Numbered from the stretch's first letter, positions 1 to 11,265 are shown. The stretch is DNA of 64,000 nucleotides from Akanthomyces muscarius (GCF_028009165.1 NC_079244.1:124001-188000), one strand, 5' to 3'. Notes: generated from the sequence alone by a model not told the origin. Program-made: numbers and translations.

Positions 1-1026
1 ATCTCGTCACGGAACAGTCACAGGAAACATACTGTTAGGGGGGCCTTTGCACCGCATAGTGGCAAAGATGTGTGGACATAAAAACATGTTTTAAAAAAAA
101 AAAAAAAAAAAGGGATCGCCTCTTTTTAGTTGAGCTCAGCACCATCGTGGTTTCCCTAGGGTGCATGCACTGCATATCAGCCTTGAGTGCCACTGATCAT
201 ACATGGCGCACTCACAAAAAGTGAACCGATTGCATGTTCTTGACACGAAGGATCGATTGCCCTTGTACGCTGCAATTGCGCACTCTGGGCGTGGGCTGCC
301 ACTCCAAGCTGCGTGCTGGTGAAAGGCTGAATGCTGCCTATATCTACTACACCCGACTACCCTAGATCAGGAGAATGTCAACTTGTGTAACTGGCAAGCT
401 GTTATTCGCAACGCGATTCAAGATCTAATTCGGGATCTAGGGCATGCTTGCGTAAATTCACTCTCAAGAAAGACATCCCACGACGCAATAGCCAGCAGTA
501 AGGAGAATACAACCCTTCTTGGTAGTTTAGTCGCCAAAACCACAGCGCATTTTGGCGGCGAAAAAACAATCACTTGTGTCTGCCTAAATTATGGCCGCAA
601 AGTTATACTGGTAGTGAATTGCAGTGGCTTTGGTGTGTGCACTAACGCGCTAAATTTGGGTGCCTGACAGCGCCCCGTACGCCGTTCCTGACTTAGCTGC
701 GCCGCACCAAACTCAGAAATGGACGCTTCGGACACTACAAACAAATTGGGCATAATCGCCGTGAAGAGCCCCGATTAAAAGCTTTGTTGGTTTGTTGGGC
801 GAACTTGCGTACGCCGACTCAACACCAGCAGATTCAGCACCGCAGTGGTCCCCGGGCAATAGCTCGTCATCAAAGTCCGACCCCCGCCAGTTTGTCCGTC
901 GCGGAGAGAAGATGTTTCTCGTCCAAGCCAGCAAGGCGGCGCTCTGAACTCATCTCTCCCAACATCTCTTTACTTGTCCTTCTCACAACGACATATCTGG
1001 TGTTTGTGTCTTTAATCAAGCCCGTC
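1..1026. other. Intergenic / 5' flank, no gene recognised
   Basis: No convincing coding region was seen. It contains a run of 19 A at 93-111. Open frames on both strands here are short and lack family motifs. The last few hundred bases are probably promoter and 5' UTR of the downstream DUF829 gene; its frame stays open upstream to 784 but without an ATG. Confidence 0.5.
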
Positions 1027-1935
1027 ATGCCGAAGAAAATACCATCGATACAAGGCTTCGACAGCCTCTCGGACCAGGTCCTTGTGCGCAACGGCGAGGT
1101 GGAGGCTGTCACTAATGCAACAACAAGCCCGGATATTGTTGCCATCTACGGCTGGGGCGACTGTCTGCCGCAGCATGTCGCCAAATATGCTGACGGGTAT
1201 CGAGCTCTTTTCCCGTGTGCGAAGCAGGTAGTGGTGCTATCGCCAATCGCAAAAGCCATGTTTACTAGCCGGGAGCAAAGGCGCGGGCACATGACGCCGG
1301 TGGTGAATCATCTTTTTGGTTCGCCAGATGCTGGTCAGGGCGTTGGTATAGCGCAGAGCGACAGCAAGATTCTTATTCACGCCATGTCCAACACAGGCGC
1401 CATCAACTTTGCTGCCACGCTGGATGCCTACTCGGAAAGGTTCAAAGGTCCCATGCCGCACACGCTCTTCATCATGGACTCAACACCCGGTGGCACCAAC
1501 CTGACGTGGGCAAACTTGAAGCGTTGGTCCCGCGCCATGGCTCTGGGTACCGCAAAGTGGTTTCCTTGGCCATTTGTCGCAACGCAGTCCATCTGGGCCT
1601 TTTTCCTCCTGCTCAATACTCTCTATCTATGGGTGCGGCGGCAACAGCATGCCGGCGCCTGGAGTCGCGTCGCTTCCAACCAGGAAGCTTTTGCGACAAA
1701 AGATGCCCGCAGACTGTACATGTACAGCAAGGACGATGATCTCATTGGCTACAAGGACATCGAAGGACATGCATCAGACTCCGAGAAGCTGGGCTATGCC
1801 GTCGACACCAAAGAGTTTACTGGCAGCGGCCATGTCGGGCACATGCGCCTGCACCCAGAAGACTATTGGGCGGCCATTCAGCAATCGTGGACGCGAACCG
1901 AGGCCACGACTGCCCAGTCGATGTGTGAAAAGTAG
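1027..1935 (+). CDS. DUF829 (PaxU/TMEM53-like) alpha/beta-hydrolase
   Basis: Single-exon gene of 302 aa. The frame is open from 784, but the first ATG is at 1027, where the family-like sequence starts, so that start was chosen. The protein fits the fungal DUF829 family, which includes PaxU-type proteins and TMEM53. The first strand and oxyanion region (IYGWGD) lies near residues 40-45, a nucleophile elbow of the form HAMSNTG has Ser121, a MYSKDDDLIGY segment supplies the likely acidic residue (236-238), and GSGHVGH gives the likely His269. A hydrophobic helix at about 183-203 is typical of this family between the two halves. DUF829 proteins are presumed hydrolases of unknown substrate; some lie in indole-diterpene clusters, but no other such gene is visible here. 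Family call fairly sure, function open. Confidence 0.85.
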   Translation: MPKKIPSIQGFDSLSDQVLVRNGEVEAVTNATTSPDIVAIYGWGDCLPQHVAKYADGYRALFPCAKQVVVLSPIAKAMFTSREQRRGHMTPVVNHLFGSPDAGQGVGIAQSDSKILIHAMSNTGAINFAATLDAYSERFKGPMPHTLFIMDSTPGGTNLTWANLKRWSRAMALGTAKWFPWPFVATQSIWAFFLLLNTLYLWVRRQQHAGAWSRVASNQEAFATKDARRLYMYSKDDDLIGYKDIEGHASDSEKLGYAVDTKEFTGSGHVGHMRLHPEDYWAAIQQSWTRTEATTAQSMCEK

Positions 1936-2197
1936 TTGCAACTGCCTATATACCAGGGGAAATACTCAGAATTAGTTCCACTATCTCGTTCTCGTCCAAC
2001 ACATGCCCTCATCTTCACATTTTGCGATCACGACTTTCGACAACAAGCAGTCACGAAGATTTATAATTCGTTAAAAATCTTGTTGTCTGAATATGGTGTA
2101 CCTGAAAAGGAATTTCGCCACCCATATAATGCCGTGACGTTAAAGTGACACAAGAAATGTAGGTTATGCAAAAACTCCTGCTCTGGACATGTTGAAG

Positions 2198-4242
2198 CTA
2201 GGCCTTCGCCTTCCATATACGGTCAAGATAGCAGTCCCCAATTATTTTGTACTTGCTCTGCTCTTGCTGGCGTAGCACAAAAGGGTAGCTGGCGTAGCAC
2301 CCCAAAGCTACTGCATTGCCAGCCTCGGCGCCGTTCACAACCCAGCCGAACCCATTGTTTGTTGTCCTGGCCAACCGCCTGTTAAAGCACCACTTCTCAT
2401 GTGCAGCAGTAAGCTCCTCGTATGCTTTCATCATCTTCTTGCCAAATGCGCGTCCCTCCCGTGATGTCTCGCTCGCCCCTGTGGCCTCTTGGATCATCCA
2501 GCGGCAAACCGCCCCGACTGGTTCCTCTGTGCATGTAACCATACTGTGCAGGTCAAATTCAAGCTTGAAATCAGCTCCAAGGTTTAATTCATCGCGAGTC
2601 CTATTACAGGCGAATGTTCGCGCCATCGCCTCTCTTATTTCCCAAGTCGGAGTGCCGCATGGCGATGCGACCTTGTGTTTATCGTTGAGTGTAGACGTGG
2701 CCTCTCCCATGTGATGTGCCTGCCTGTTCCGATTTCTGTCTGCCAAAGCCACGTTTTGCGGGAAAGTAACTTCTGCGCTCTGTTCTGGATCTAGCCGTCT
2801 GATGCCAAACCTCGGCGCACCCGAAGCTTAAGGTGTGTCGGCCAATCGTGTGATGATTTTGGTACTTTCGATTGCCTCGAGCCTGCCCAGCACTTTGCCC
2901 CAAATTCAAAGCTCACCATTCCTTTGGTTTATTCTGATGCGGGGCTTACTGGAGCCTGCAGCGTTCGCTTTCAACATGCGAGACCGAAAGGGCTCTACCC
3001 ATCCATGCACCGTCTAGTCCGGAATCCACGACGGCAACTTGAGCTTCGATTGTGTGGCAGGAAGCATGCAGTGGCTTAGAATATCCAGTGACTGTCTGTT
3101 CTCCAGGAATTCGATTGCTAGGCGGGTGAAGATTTCTTCTCCACTCAGGGCGTAGTCGACGGGTATGCTGACTGATTGATCAGCAAGAGACATGACCCTG
3201 TAGAGTTTGTCGCCCGGCAGCGCGCTCGCAAACACACTCGTCTCCTCTAGAAGATCGAAAAGCGGCACAGAAGCTGGATTGTCCTGTTCAGTTCGAGCAT
3301 CACGCAGCCACTGCATCGCCCCTAGGGACTTCATCGGAAAGCTTCTCAGGACCATGTCCATTTTGAAGATTCTGGCGAAATGCATGGCACTTGCGAGCCA
3401 ATCCCAATTTACACTGCCGAATTCTATGTGCACAGTTGCCCTGGAAGCATTGGATGCCTCTTGTAAGACCCAAATACGATGGAACTGCGTGAAGTATTAG
3501 CGTTGTGGTGACTCGGGGTGACGCCAGGCTGTGCTACACATGACGCACTAACCCAGGCTCGATGGAAAAGTAGTTCCAATGATTCTCATTCAAGGTCCAC
3601 CGATCTAGGATCGTTGAGAAGACGTTTTTGAATCTCAATATTTCGCAGAGTACGGATCTCTGACTCGTCGAGTGCGTCCGTCGCAATGTCTGTAATGCCT
3701 TTTAACACGGAAAGATCAAGCTGCTCCACGCCAGTATCTTCACCGAGCCATATTCGAACATGGGATGCGCCTGCGTAAATGGGCCCCATCATCAAAACGT
3801 GCTAATTTCTTTCCTTCAAATTTCCTTGTTCAATACATAGGGCGTCGACCCAGATACGAAGCACCTCATCCTGGCTACGAATCCGCCGCATGACCCTGTG
3901 CAGCTCCCCGCCTATCTCTACCGAAAGGCCATCGCAAACAATGTTGCCTGGCGGCAGACGACCGCCGAGAATGACACACAACCGATGCAATTTGGGATGA
4001 TTTAGCATATCACTGAAGAGTATCTTACCACTCTCGTTGTCTTCAGAGCCATAAGCATAGCCGGCCATGGTGTCGCCAGGCGGGTGAATTCGGTATTGGT
4101 GCTTTTTCCCCCAACAATAGCTCAAGGCCTCGTAAGAATCGGCTTCCTTTCCGACTGGCATATGGACCAGCGAGCACACAATTGCATCTCCAAAGATGCC
4201 AGGTTCGATGTGAAGTATACGTGTCTCGCGAGGAAGATCAGG
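2198..4242 (-). pseudogene. HET (heterokaryon incompatibility) domain gene, broken by five in-frame stops
   Basis: Read on the minus strand, this is a HET-domain protein. It has LPRETRILHI at the N-side, YEALSYCWG, RIWVDALCIEQ followed by ER..HV..M..IY..A..VRIWLGE, then LFHRAW/FHRIWVLQEAS, SWIPD, and a C-terminal GWVVNGAEAGNAVALGCY...PFVLR segment ending at 2198. The frame is interrupted by TAG at 3802-3804, TGA at 3586-3588, TAG at 3014-3016 (just after SWIPD, where the family has Trp), TGA at 2906-2908 and TAA at 2828-2830. Otherwise the frame is kept. A 68-bp GT-AG intron (3485-3552) joins ...LFHRAW to FHRIWVLQE exactly. No in-frame ATG was found at the 5' end; an open frame without ATG continues to about 4425. 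HET proteins trigger programmed cell death on allorecognition. This copy cannot make a full product. Confidence 0.85.
3485..3552 (-). other. Intact intron within the HET pseudogene
   Basis: The minus-strand donor GTTAGT at 3552 and acceptor CGCAG at 3485 give a 68-bp phase-0 intron. Removing it restores the conserved HET segment (W | FHRIWVLQE) and shifts between the two frames in which the remaining blocks are found. This shows that the frame change here is splicing rather than an indel. Confidence 0.75.
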
Positions 4243-5098
4243 GGCCTGGCTGGTATGGGTACCGCGCCATGCTGGGTTAGAATGATAATAGGCACTAATT
4301 CTGGTGAAGAAGGTAGGAACATGGGGAAAATCTTGATCAATCGCAAGAAGGGCCAGAAAGCCTAGTACATCGCCAATGAGGCCTCCATACGGAAGCTGCA
4401 GTGGCCGATAATCTCGCGACGCTTATACAGGGCTCACACTGCACTGCCTTGGGCTGTCAGCCTGCAGACGGCGGATGCTTGTTCAGATGGCCAACAAACA
4501 CTACCGCCACGTTGCGAAGTTTCCAAAAAAAAAATTGTAAAAGTCTTGTCGGCCACTTGATATTTTTCTTGAAAAAGATGTAGAATATTAATCATAAGTA
4601 TCAGAATTTCGTAGAACGAATTGGATAACCCGCAAATAGCTTGACCACAAATGCCTCGAGAACATGACTCAGGTAAGGTACGGGGCGCGCCGCTGCAGAC
4701 AGACCGCCTGTTTGTCCCGGTCCAGCGCTGTGAGCCTTGTACCGCTGCGTGGCAGTGCTACTTACTACCTTACCTACCTACAACTACGTAGCAAGCAGGC
4801 GGGGCAGGCGGCAGTGGGAGCCTGTAGAGATCCGGCGCCAATGTTAACTAGCAAACTAGGTAGTGAATCCGGCAGTGGCTTTTGATCGGCAGGTTGGAAG
4901 GTAGCTTATCAGGCAGCAGCAGCTCCCTGAGTCACTTCACCGCGGCCGAAAAATACATATATATAATCGCTGCTGTCAAGAGCTCTAGAGTAGAAATATC
5001 TTTATCCTAATCTACCAAGCTTTTGGTAGGTTTGCAGCCTTTCTTCTTCCATACCGAGCTTCTTCTATTCTCAGCGGCTTTTCGAACTCTTCTCCACC
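4243..5098. other. Intergenic; promoter side of the AAA ATPase gene
   Basis: No gene is seen apart from a possible ATG-less 5' extension of the HET pseudogene to about 4425. Between 4758 and 4790 there are TACCTACC/TACTTACTACC-type short repeats and the complementary TAGGTAG at about 4857, a style also seen near 34.97 and 35.1 kb. Confidence 0.5.
4958..4966 (+). promoter_or_regulatory. TATA-like element of the AAA ATPase gene
   Basis: TATATATAA lies about 135 bp upstream of the ATG at 5099, with a pyrimidine-rich stretch before the start codon. Position and sequence fit a core promoter; no experimental support. Confidence 0.45.
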
Positions 5099-7104
5099 AT
5101 GACAACGCACATCGCCGACAGTGAGCACATCGAGGTCGCTTCCAACAACGGCGTCGACACACCAGTCACCGACGGGTCCCAAAAGTCCGAGGACGATGCC
5201 AGCACGGCCGAGAAGATCATTATTGGCATGGTGGCTGACACCAAGGACGTATTTGCCAAGTTCGATGCCGACGGAAACCGATCCTGGTCGGACAAACCAC
5301 CGACCGACCTCGAAGAAGCGCCTGAGAATGAGACGACGCAAAAATACGCAATTATAGTCCGCAAGAGTGCGTCCCGAAATACTTACTAGAGAGAAGATGA
5401 CGATGCTAACATCACTTTCCAGAGAAGCCCAAGCGAGCTAGTTCAACCAAACCTCTCGAGATTGACAGCCTCATCATCCAATCACCACTGTTGAAGAACG
5501 CGTTGGGGGATATCCTGCAAGGTTATCCTGGAATCACCACCGATGTCACGCGCCTCAAGTTCTACGCGCCATTCGAGTGCTTTGTCCATCGTTGGGAAGA
5601 GTTGGAAGAAGCTATTGTTGACGAGGACCGCGACGCCACTACCCGTGAACACTTGCAACTGCTCCACAAGATTCTCACCGACGACCTTGGTGCTACTATT
5701 CAGCTGAGGAAGGACTACTTTAAAAATAAGGCTACCGACTTTGAGCATTCCTGGTTTCTATTCACGCCCGGGTGCACTATCCTGACGCAGCTACATGGCC
5801 AGACGATTGCTGCTCGATTCAATAGCGGGAGCTACGTCGAAACCCAGTGCGGTCCAATCTACTCTATCAATTGTTCCTATGTTGACTGGGACGGCGTGCG
5901 AGTTGGGTGGGTTGAAAAAACAGCTGCCATTTCGCAGTTCGCCGGCACAAAGCCCTTTTCTAAACTCAGCTGCTACCCGCTGGAATATCACCCTCAACGC
6001 GCAGTCATTGAGGAAGACTTGCGTCGTCGCGGTCGCCGCTGGGAAGCTTTGCGAGGGTTTCGCTATAAAGCTTACGATGGCATTGCTTTGTACTCCCCGG
6101 ATCAAAAGACACTCAGCCGCGAGAGAACCAGTTGCCGCATCGTCCTGGATGGCGCGCGATGGGAGGACGCGAACCCAAACCATCTGATATACCTTGAGAC
6201 AATTCACGAGGTGGATCAAAGCCAGGCCGACTACGAAATGCCCCCGCTCAATAACTACCACGTCTTGTTGACTTCGCCAATGGTGAGAGGCTATGCATTG
6301 AAGAATAAACGCTGGATGCAGTTCTTCGTCGACGGCGTGCACGAGATTGAGTTTCACGAGGGCGCCTTTAAATCTCTCGTGCTTTCGGAAGAGCGGAAGA
6401 AATTGATTCTCGCGTTCGCTGAAAGCCAAGTCAAGCACCGGGACTCCTTTGACGACGTTGTAAAGGGCAAAGGCCGGGGAATCATCATGCTGCTTTCTGG
6501 TGGCCCGGGCATTGGCAAGACGCTTACGGCTGAAGTCGTCGCCGAGCAGATGCGCGTGCCTTTGTACACAATGAGCGCTGGAGATCTCGGAAGCTCGTCC
6601 GACGATGTCGATGAAAACTTGAGCAAACTGATGAGCATGGTCAGTAATTGGAACGCCGTGCTGCTGCTTGACGAGTGCGACGTCTTTCTGGAGGAGCGGA
6701 CCGCTGCGGACCTGGAGCGAAATCGCATCGTGTCCATTTTCCTCCGGACGCTGGAGTACTATGAAGGTATTTTGTTCCTCACGACGAATCGCATTGCCAA
6801 TATGGACGCCGCTTTCCAAAGCCGCATTCATCTAACTTTGGAATATCCGAATCTTGACGCTATGGCTCGCCACTCCATTTGGACAACCTTCTTGGATCGC
6901 GCGACTGGCGATGACGGGAGTGGCAAGGGAGATATCGACGAGAACGCCCTATCTACACTGAGCGCAATTGATCTGAATGGCCGGCAAATCAAAAACATCA
7001 TGAAGATGTCACAGCTGCTTGCTATGCAGACCGGCTCTAGTCTCTCATTTGAACATGTAAAGACTGTCCTGCGGATACAAGGCCATGCGGTCCACGGGAA
7101 CTAG
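5099..7104 (+). CDS. AAA+ ATPase with N-terminal DUF7025-like region
   Basis: Two exons, 5099-5366 and 5423-7104, separated by a 56-bp intron (donor GTGCGT, branch-like GCTAAC, acceptor TTCCAG), give 649 aa. The start sits in a good context (CCACCATGA). Residues 1-90 are acidic and of low complexity. About residues 195-290 (FTPGC...GPIYSI...VDWDG) match the region that precedes the ATPase in a common fungal family (DUF7025). The AAA core has Walker A GGPGIGKT at about 449-456, Walker B LLLDECD at about 503-509, sensor-1 TTN at about 543-545 and an arginine-finger candidate near 557 (QSRIHL). Such proteins resemble spastin/katanin-type AAA ATPases and are numerous in filamentous fungi, with unknown substrates. 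It lies divergent from the HET pseudogene. Motifs look intact, so an active ATPase is likely. Confidence 0.9.
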
Positions 7105-7325
7105 TTTAAGTTGCCATATTTAGATTAATACATCTCCAGTTTTTTCAACGAGGAAACAGCCTTCAAAATGTGTCTTTTGATTTTGTCTTTGTGTACACTA
7201 ATAGATCAGAAAAGTACTACAGGCAACTTTCACATTGTAGAAAACGATGACTCCTTGCCAGTTCGCCTGGAGCTGCCGTGAGTGAATTTTGCACAACAGC
7301 CTTAACTATTGCTGCGACACAGTTC

Positions 7326-9426
7326 TTAAAGATGTGCCAAGGTATCGACGCTCTTCTCGTGCAAATTGAACCGAATTGGAAATGTCCTCCAGTGGCGATT
7401 GTGAATGTAGTCGTCCACGGTCCGCAGGTGCAGTACCGCACCGGTGGTCGCCATTTCCCCAAGCGCGGTCTGATAGATACGATGGCCATCGCAGACAAAC
7501 CTACGCTCACGACTACAAGCGCATGATGAAGTGCTTTCTCGGACTGCCGCCTCTATCTGCCATTCATTCTCCTCGAGACAAATCTGCGCGTCGGCCAGAT
7601 GCATATATAACAACGTATGCATAGAGGGGGCCAGATGGTAGTCATGGGCAAGCAACGCGCACGCCCGACGACGAATAGCTGGGTCGCGACATAGTCGCGC
7701 GACGAGGTAGAGAGTCTCATTTGTCATTGGCGAAAGTGTCATGGCCCGACTAGTAAGTCCCAGCGTGCCACCGACGGCCGCCGTCGCGGATGCTGCCTCT
7801 TTTTGTTCGGCCGAAGCATAGCGCAGCTCAATCAGGAGCTTGGCATCGTCAAGCAACTTGTCAAAAGCGGCTGCACATGTATCCCAGCAGAGGCTGGACA
7901 CCTCGAGCGTGCACGTGTATAATAATACTTTTATTGTTGCTGCGCGGAGATCGAGGACGTCGAGCGCAGGGCGGTCCTCAACCTCGCGGCACCGCAACCG
8001 TAGGTCGGCGAGCTTTCTGTCCCACTTCAAGAGGCGCTCTTTGTAGTGCTCACATATGTGCTGTATGAACTCATGGCCTTCCTTAACAAACTCTGGACCC
8101 TCAGGGCCCGGATGAACAGCGACTTTGACGATATTGTTCCATATAGGCTCCAGTTCAAAGTATGCTTCCGTGAGAGAGACGAATGGGTCATCCCGTAGCC
8201 GAAGTGTGCAGCCCTCCCAGTACGAATGGTACTTGTAGCTTGGCGGCTGCATAAATAGAAAAAGGCTGTCGGCTCTGAAGCATGTATAGACGACAGAGTC
8301 GGCCGCTTGTATGCTGTGTTTGTCGAGCCGCCGGTGTATCCTTGTCTGTGCCCATGTTTTCCATAAGCCAACCAGCATACATGTGTTTTTGTAGTGCGTC
8401 ATCATCTCCATATTATCCCCGCGGAGCGTTGCCAGCATGATAAAGAGCTGACTCGCCACTATCATGTCAATTTTTGTAGTATCCGTGACGAAAGGAAGAG
8501 ATATAAGATCTCTCATGCTCTGGAGAGCAGCCTGATACTGGTAGTAAGGCTGCAAAGGCAGGGCATCTGGAGTTCGATGCGATTGTGTCTCGCCGCACCC
8601 AGTTCGGCCCAACAAATGTGTGGCAGCTATGGCATTGCATGCATACCACAATATGGGCTGCAATTGCGTGTTTCGAAGCAGATTATTCGTCCAGAACTCG
8701 TGGTCGAACATGCCTGTGAGCTGCGGCGCGACCTCGGCGCGGAAGTAATGAAAGAGCTGCACCTCGTGATCTCGCCGTGGTATCTGACTCGGATTGACAG
8801 AGAGTGTGGGCTGCTGTGTCACATCGGTACCCAGCCTCGGTAGAGCAGGCGAAAGTGATGAGATACCTCGATGCCGCGGCGTCACCCAAAGGCATTCTCG
8901 ATTTGATAGCGCGCCTGAAGAGTGTTATTACTTGCACTACGGTAGTAGCTGGGACCGAAGCCGCTGCCAGAATCATAGAAAGCAGTCAATGCTAACCAAG
9001 TGTAACAGACTTCCGAACTTACACCTCTTGCAGCATGGCTGAGTCTCGTCGCATTTGACACGGCGATTTCTTGGCCTCGTAGTCAGCTGTTGTCACCATG
9101 CCCATCGCGGCTGACTGGTAAACCGAACCGAATTAATCGCAAACTCACCGGCATGTTACGCATCCTGTTCTAGCTCTCGGTGCCCATTTTTTCTTTCTTT
9201 CGCCGCCTTTATCGGGCCTCAGCTGCGTCTTTGCTGCCTGGCTGTGGCAACCCTGGTCCGTAGGTTGGGGGCCGCTGGACTCCAACGAAACGCCTGAACT
9301 GCACTCGGAGCACGCGGCATCGGATGGAGAACGAGATGGGCTCATATGGACATCGTCCAGGAACCCCTCTGGCTGTGAGTTTATGCAGCGATCACGCAGT
9401 GCCGCCTTGAGTTCGTGCGATCGCAT
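7326..9426 (-). CDS. Zn2Cys6 fungal transcription factor with C-terminal fungal-specific domain
   Basis: Three minus-strand exons are inferred, 9149-9426, 9023-9069 and 7326-8914, giving 637 aa. Intron 1 (9070-9148) has donor GTGAGT and intron 2 (8915-9022) has donor GTAAGT and acceptor TTCAG. Joining them rebuilds a complete binuclear zinc cluster with Cys89, 92, 99, 106, 109 and 116 (CVTCR, NRRVKCDE, CKRC, and a final Cys before LW). An extra Cys105 sits beside Cys106. The long third exon looks like the C-terminal domain of the DUF3468/Fungal_trans_2 class (blocks such as FHYFRAEVAPQLTGMFDHEFW and AIAATHLLG). It is expected to be a nuclear DNA-binding regulator. Its target is unknown; the aldolase next door is a candidate by proximity only. 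It converges with the AAA gene. Confidence 0.88.
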
Positions 9427-10038
9427 TTCTCACATATTCTTTACAGAGCTCAGATGTTTGCCGCAGGTCGGCTCCGCCAGTCGATGGGCGCATGGTTGCT
9501 GGAAAAAGACGGGTCTTATGTAACGTAATGCTACTTGTGTCCCTACCTAATGACCGGACAGCCCATCTTCTCATGCCGCGTCATATTTGGAGCGCGATTA
9601 AAGGCGCCCGGCGAACGCACATACTATCTCAAAAAAGAAACATTAATCGTTTGGCGTGCTTTAGTCACAGTGCAAGCCACCACAGCCTGATGCAGGCACC
9701 TGTTCTGTAGGCTTCTGCAGTAGCTGATCCTTAGTCACAGTGTAGACATTGTGGAACCAGACTAGTTCTTAACTATATCTTTGAGCACCACCAAATATCG
9801 CCTCTTTGGGGTCTTTGGAGGCCCTAGTACATGTGCTCGTACCCAATTGGCTAGCAGATGCTGCATGCTTCTGCAGCCTCCGTCACACAGCATGCCAAAT
9901 GCACACCTACGTGCTACAAGCATCGAGAAAAGGCATGAGTAAAATTCATCATGTATTTATACTTTAAAGGAGTCTAAATCTGATAACGCGATCCTGAAGG
10001 TCCATCGCCACTTCATCTTAAGCAGCCACTTACTGAGC
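9427..10038. other. Intergenic between the Zn2Cys6 regulator and the aldolase
   Basis: No gene is seen. It would hold the promoter of the regulator (reading left) and the 3' end of the aldolase gene. A pair of similar CTTTAGTCACAG / CCTTAGTCACAG segments occurs near 9659 and 9730. Confidence 0.4.
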
Positions 10039-11128
10039 CTACTTAGCGGTCGTGGTCCCATTGCTGCTTAGTTTGCGCTCCTCAACTGCCTCACTAACAA
10101 GACCCCTAGCAGTCTGCAGATCATTACCAAGAGCCATGAGATGCAACATATCGGCCGTACACGCTACCAAGGACATGCGGTCAGTGGCCTTTTTGAAGCC
10201 CTCGGCGCTTCCAAAGGGCGGCGTGGGGAACGCGAACCCGCCGTAAGGCTTGTCGTGCTTGTCGAGGACCTCAAAGAACTTGTCGCGGGCCGCGTGCCAC
10301 TCGGGCTCATCGCCGCCGAGACCAAAATTCCCGGGCAAATTCATGCTGATGCGTGCGTCAAGGCTGCCCAGCCACACGGCGTCAATGTCAGGCACCTGGG
10401 TGAGAATGTCATCCAGGTTGTTTATTCCTAAAAAAATGACCGTGTTAGTTCCGTTTCGTGAAAAATCATTTGAACCACCATATGCCAATGACGCACCTTC
10501 TAGCGATTCAATCTGGATCATAATGGCAGCTTGGTCGTTGAGGCATTCGTGGATCGTCCTAGACGAGTCAAAAGGAATGTCTGTCACACCAGCCAGCCAT
10601 CTACCAGGAGGCGCAGAACGTGTCCCTCTATGACGGGTGCCGAATTTGGTCGCTGATACGATATGTTGAGCTTGTTCGACAGTGTCGACCTAATAAGCCG
10701 TCATTAGCGCTAAGTTGGGGATTTGGAAGCACAGATCAATTCCCGCTGGGTGAGCTTACCTGGGGGACAATGATGCTGGCTCCGGCATCGAGGGCCCAGC
10801 CGATAGATGCATGGTCATGACCAGGGACTCGCACCCACGGAATCGTCTTTCCGTGGCTCATAAAGGCAATCTCATGCACCATTGTCGTCATCGTCTCGGT
10901 GTTGCAGGAGCTGTGCTCCCAGTCCACGGCCGCGGCGTCAAAGTTGAACGGCGTGATGAAACGGACAACAGGAACGGAGCTGACGGCGTGGAATATACAG
11001 AGTAGAGGAGAAATCTTCTTTTCATGTGCATCCCGGAGAGCTTGCCGGGCGAGGTGAGGTTGAAACAGCGAAGGGGCAGCATATGCGGCCATGCCTTCAC
11101 CCGCATTTGCCCTGGCGGCTCGGTCCAT
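10039..11128 (-). CDS. HpcH/HpaI-type aldolase/citrate lyase family protein
   Basis: Three exons on the minus strand are inferred, 10760-11128, 10497-10689 and 10039-10427, giving 316 aa. Introns are 10690-10759 (GTAAGC...TTAG) and 10428-10496 (GTGCGT...TTTTTTTAG; a multiple of three, so the frame reads through it). Family signatures are in order: DWEHSS with the conserved His after the FNFDAAAVDWEH strand, PWVRVPGHDHASIGWALDAGASIIVPQV, the metal-binding block IMIQIESLEG (Glu), and AVWLGSLDARISMNLPG (Asp). These are class II, metal-dependent pyruvate-type aldolases acting on 2-keto-3-deoxy acids or 4-hydroxy-2-oxo acids; the substrate cannot be told. The start is the first ATG, in a 369-nt exon. 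A TATAAAA lies 130-137 bp upstream. Confidence 0.9.
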
Positions 11129-11258
11129 TATTGTAGACGTTTGAGGGAGTTGTTGAGGAGGCGAAGAAAGAATAATAGCTAAGAAAGGGAATTGATTTGC
11201 CGCTGCTGTATTGGTATAGCAAGAATCTTGGAAAGTCTATAAGTGGCGGGAGGCCTGG

Positions 11259-11265
11259 TTTTATA
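11259..11265 (-). promoter_or_regulatory. TATA box of the aldolase gene
   Basis: On the minus strand TATAAAA stands about 130 bp before the aldolase ATG, a spacing usual for fungal core promoters. Confidence 0.45.

Noticed and set aside
383..667. 94-codon plus-strand open frame
   Set aside because: Begins with TTG and has no family motif or fitting context; likely chance.
5791..6831. 346-codon antisense open frame over the AAA ATPase
   Set aside because: It is opposite the clear AAA motifs (Walker A/B), has no features of its own and reflects codon bias.
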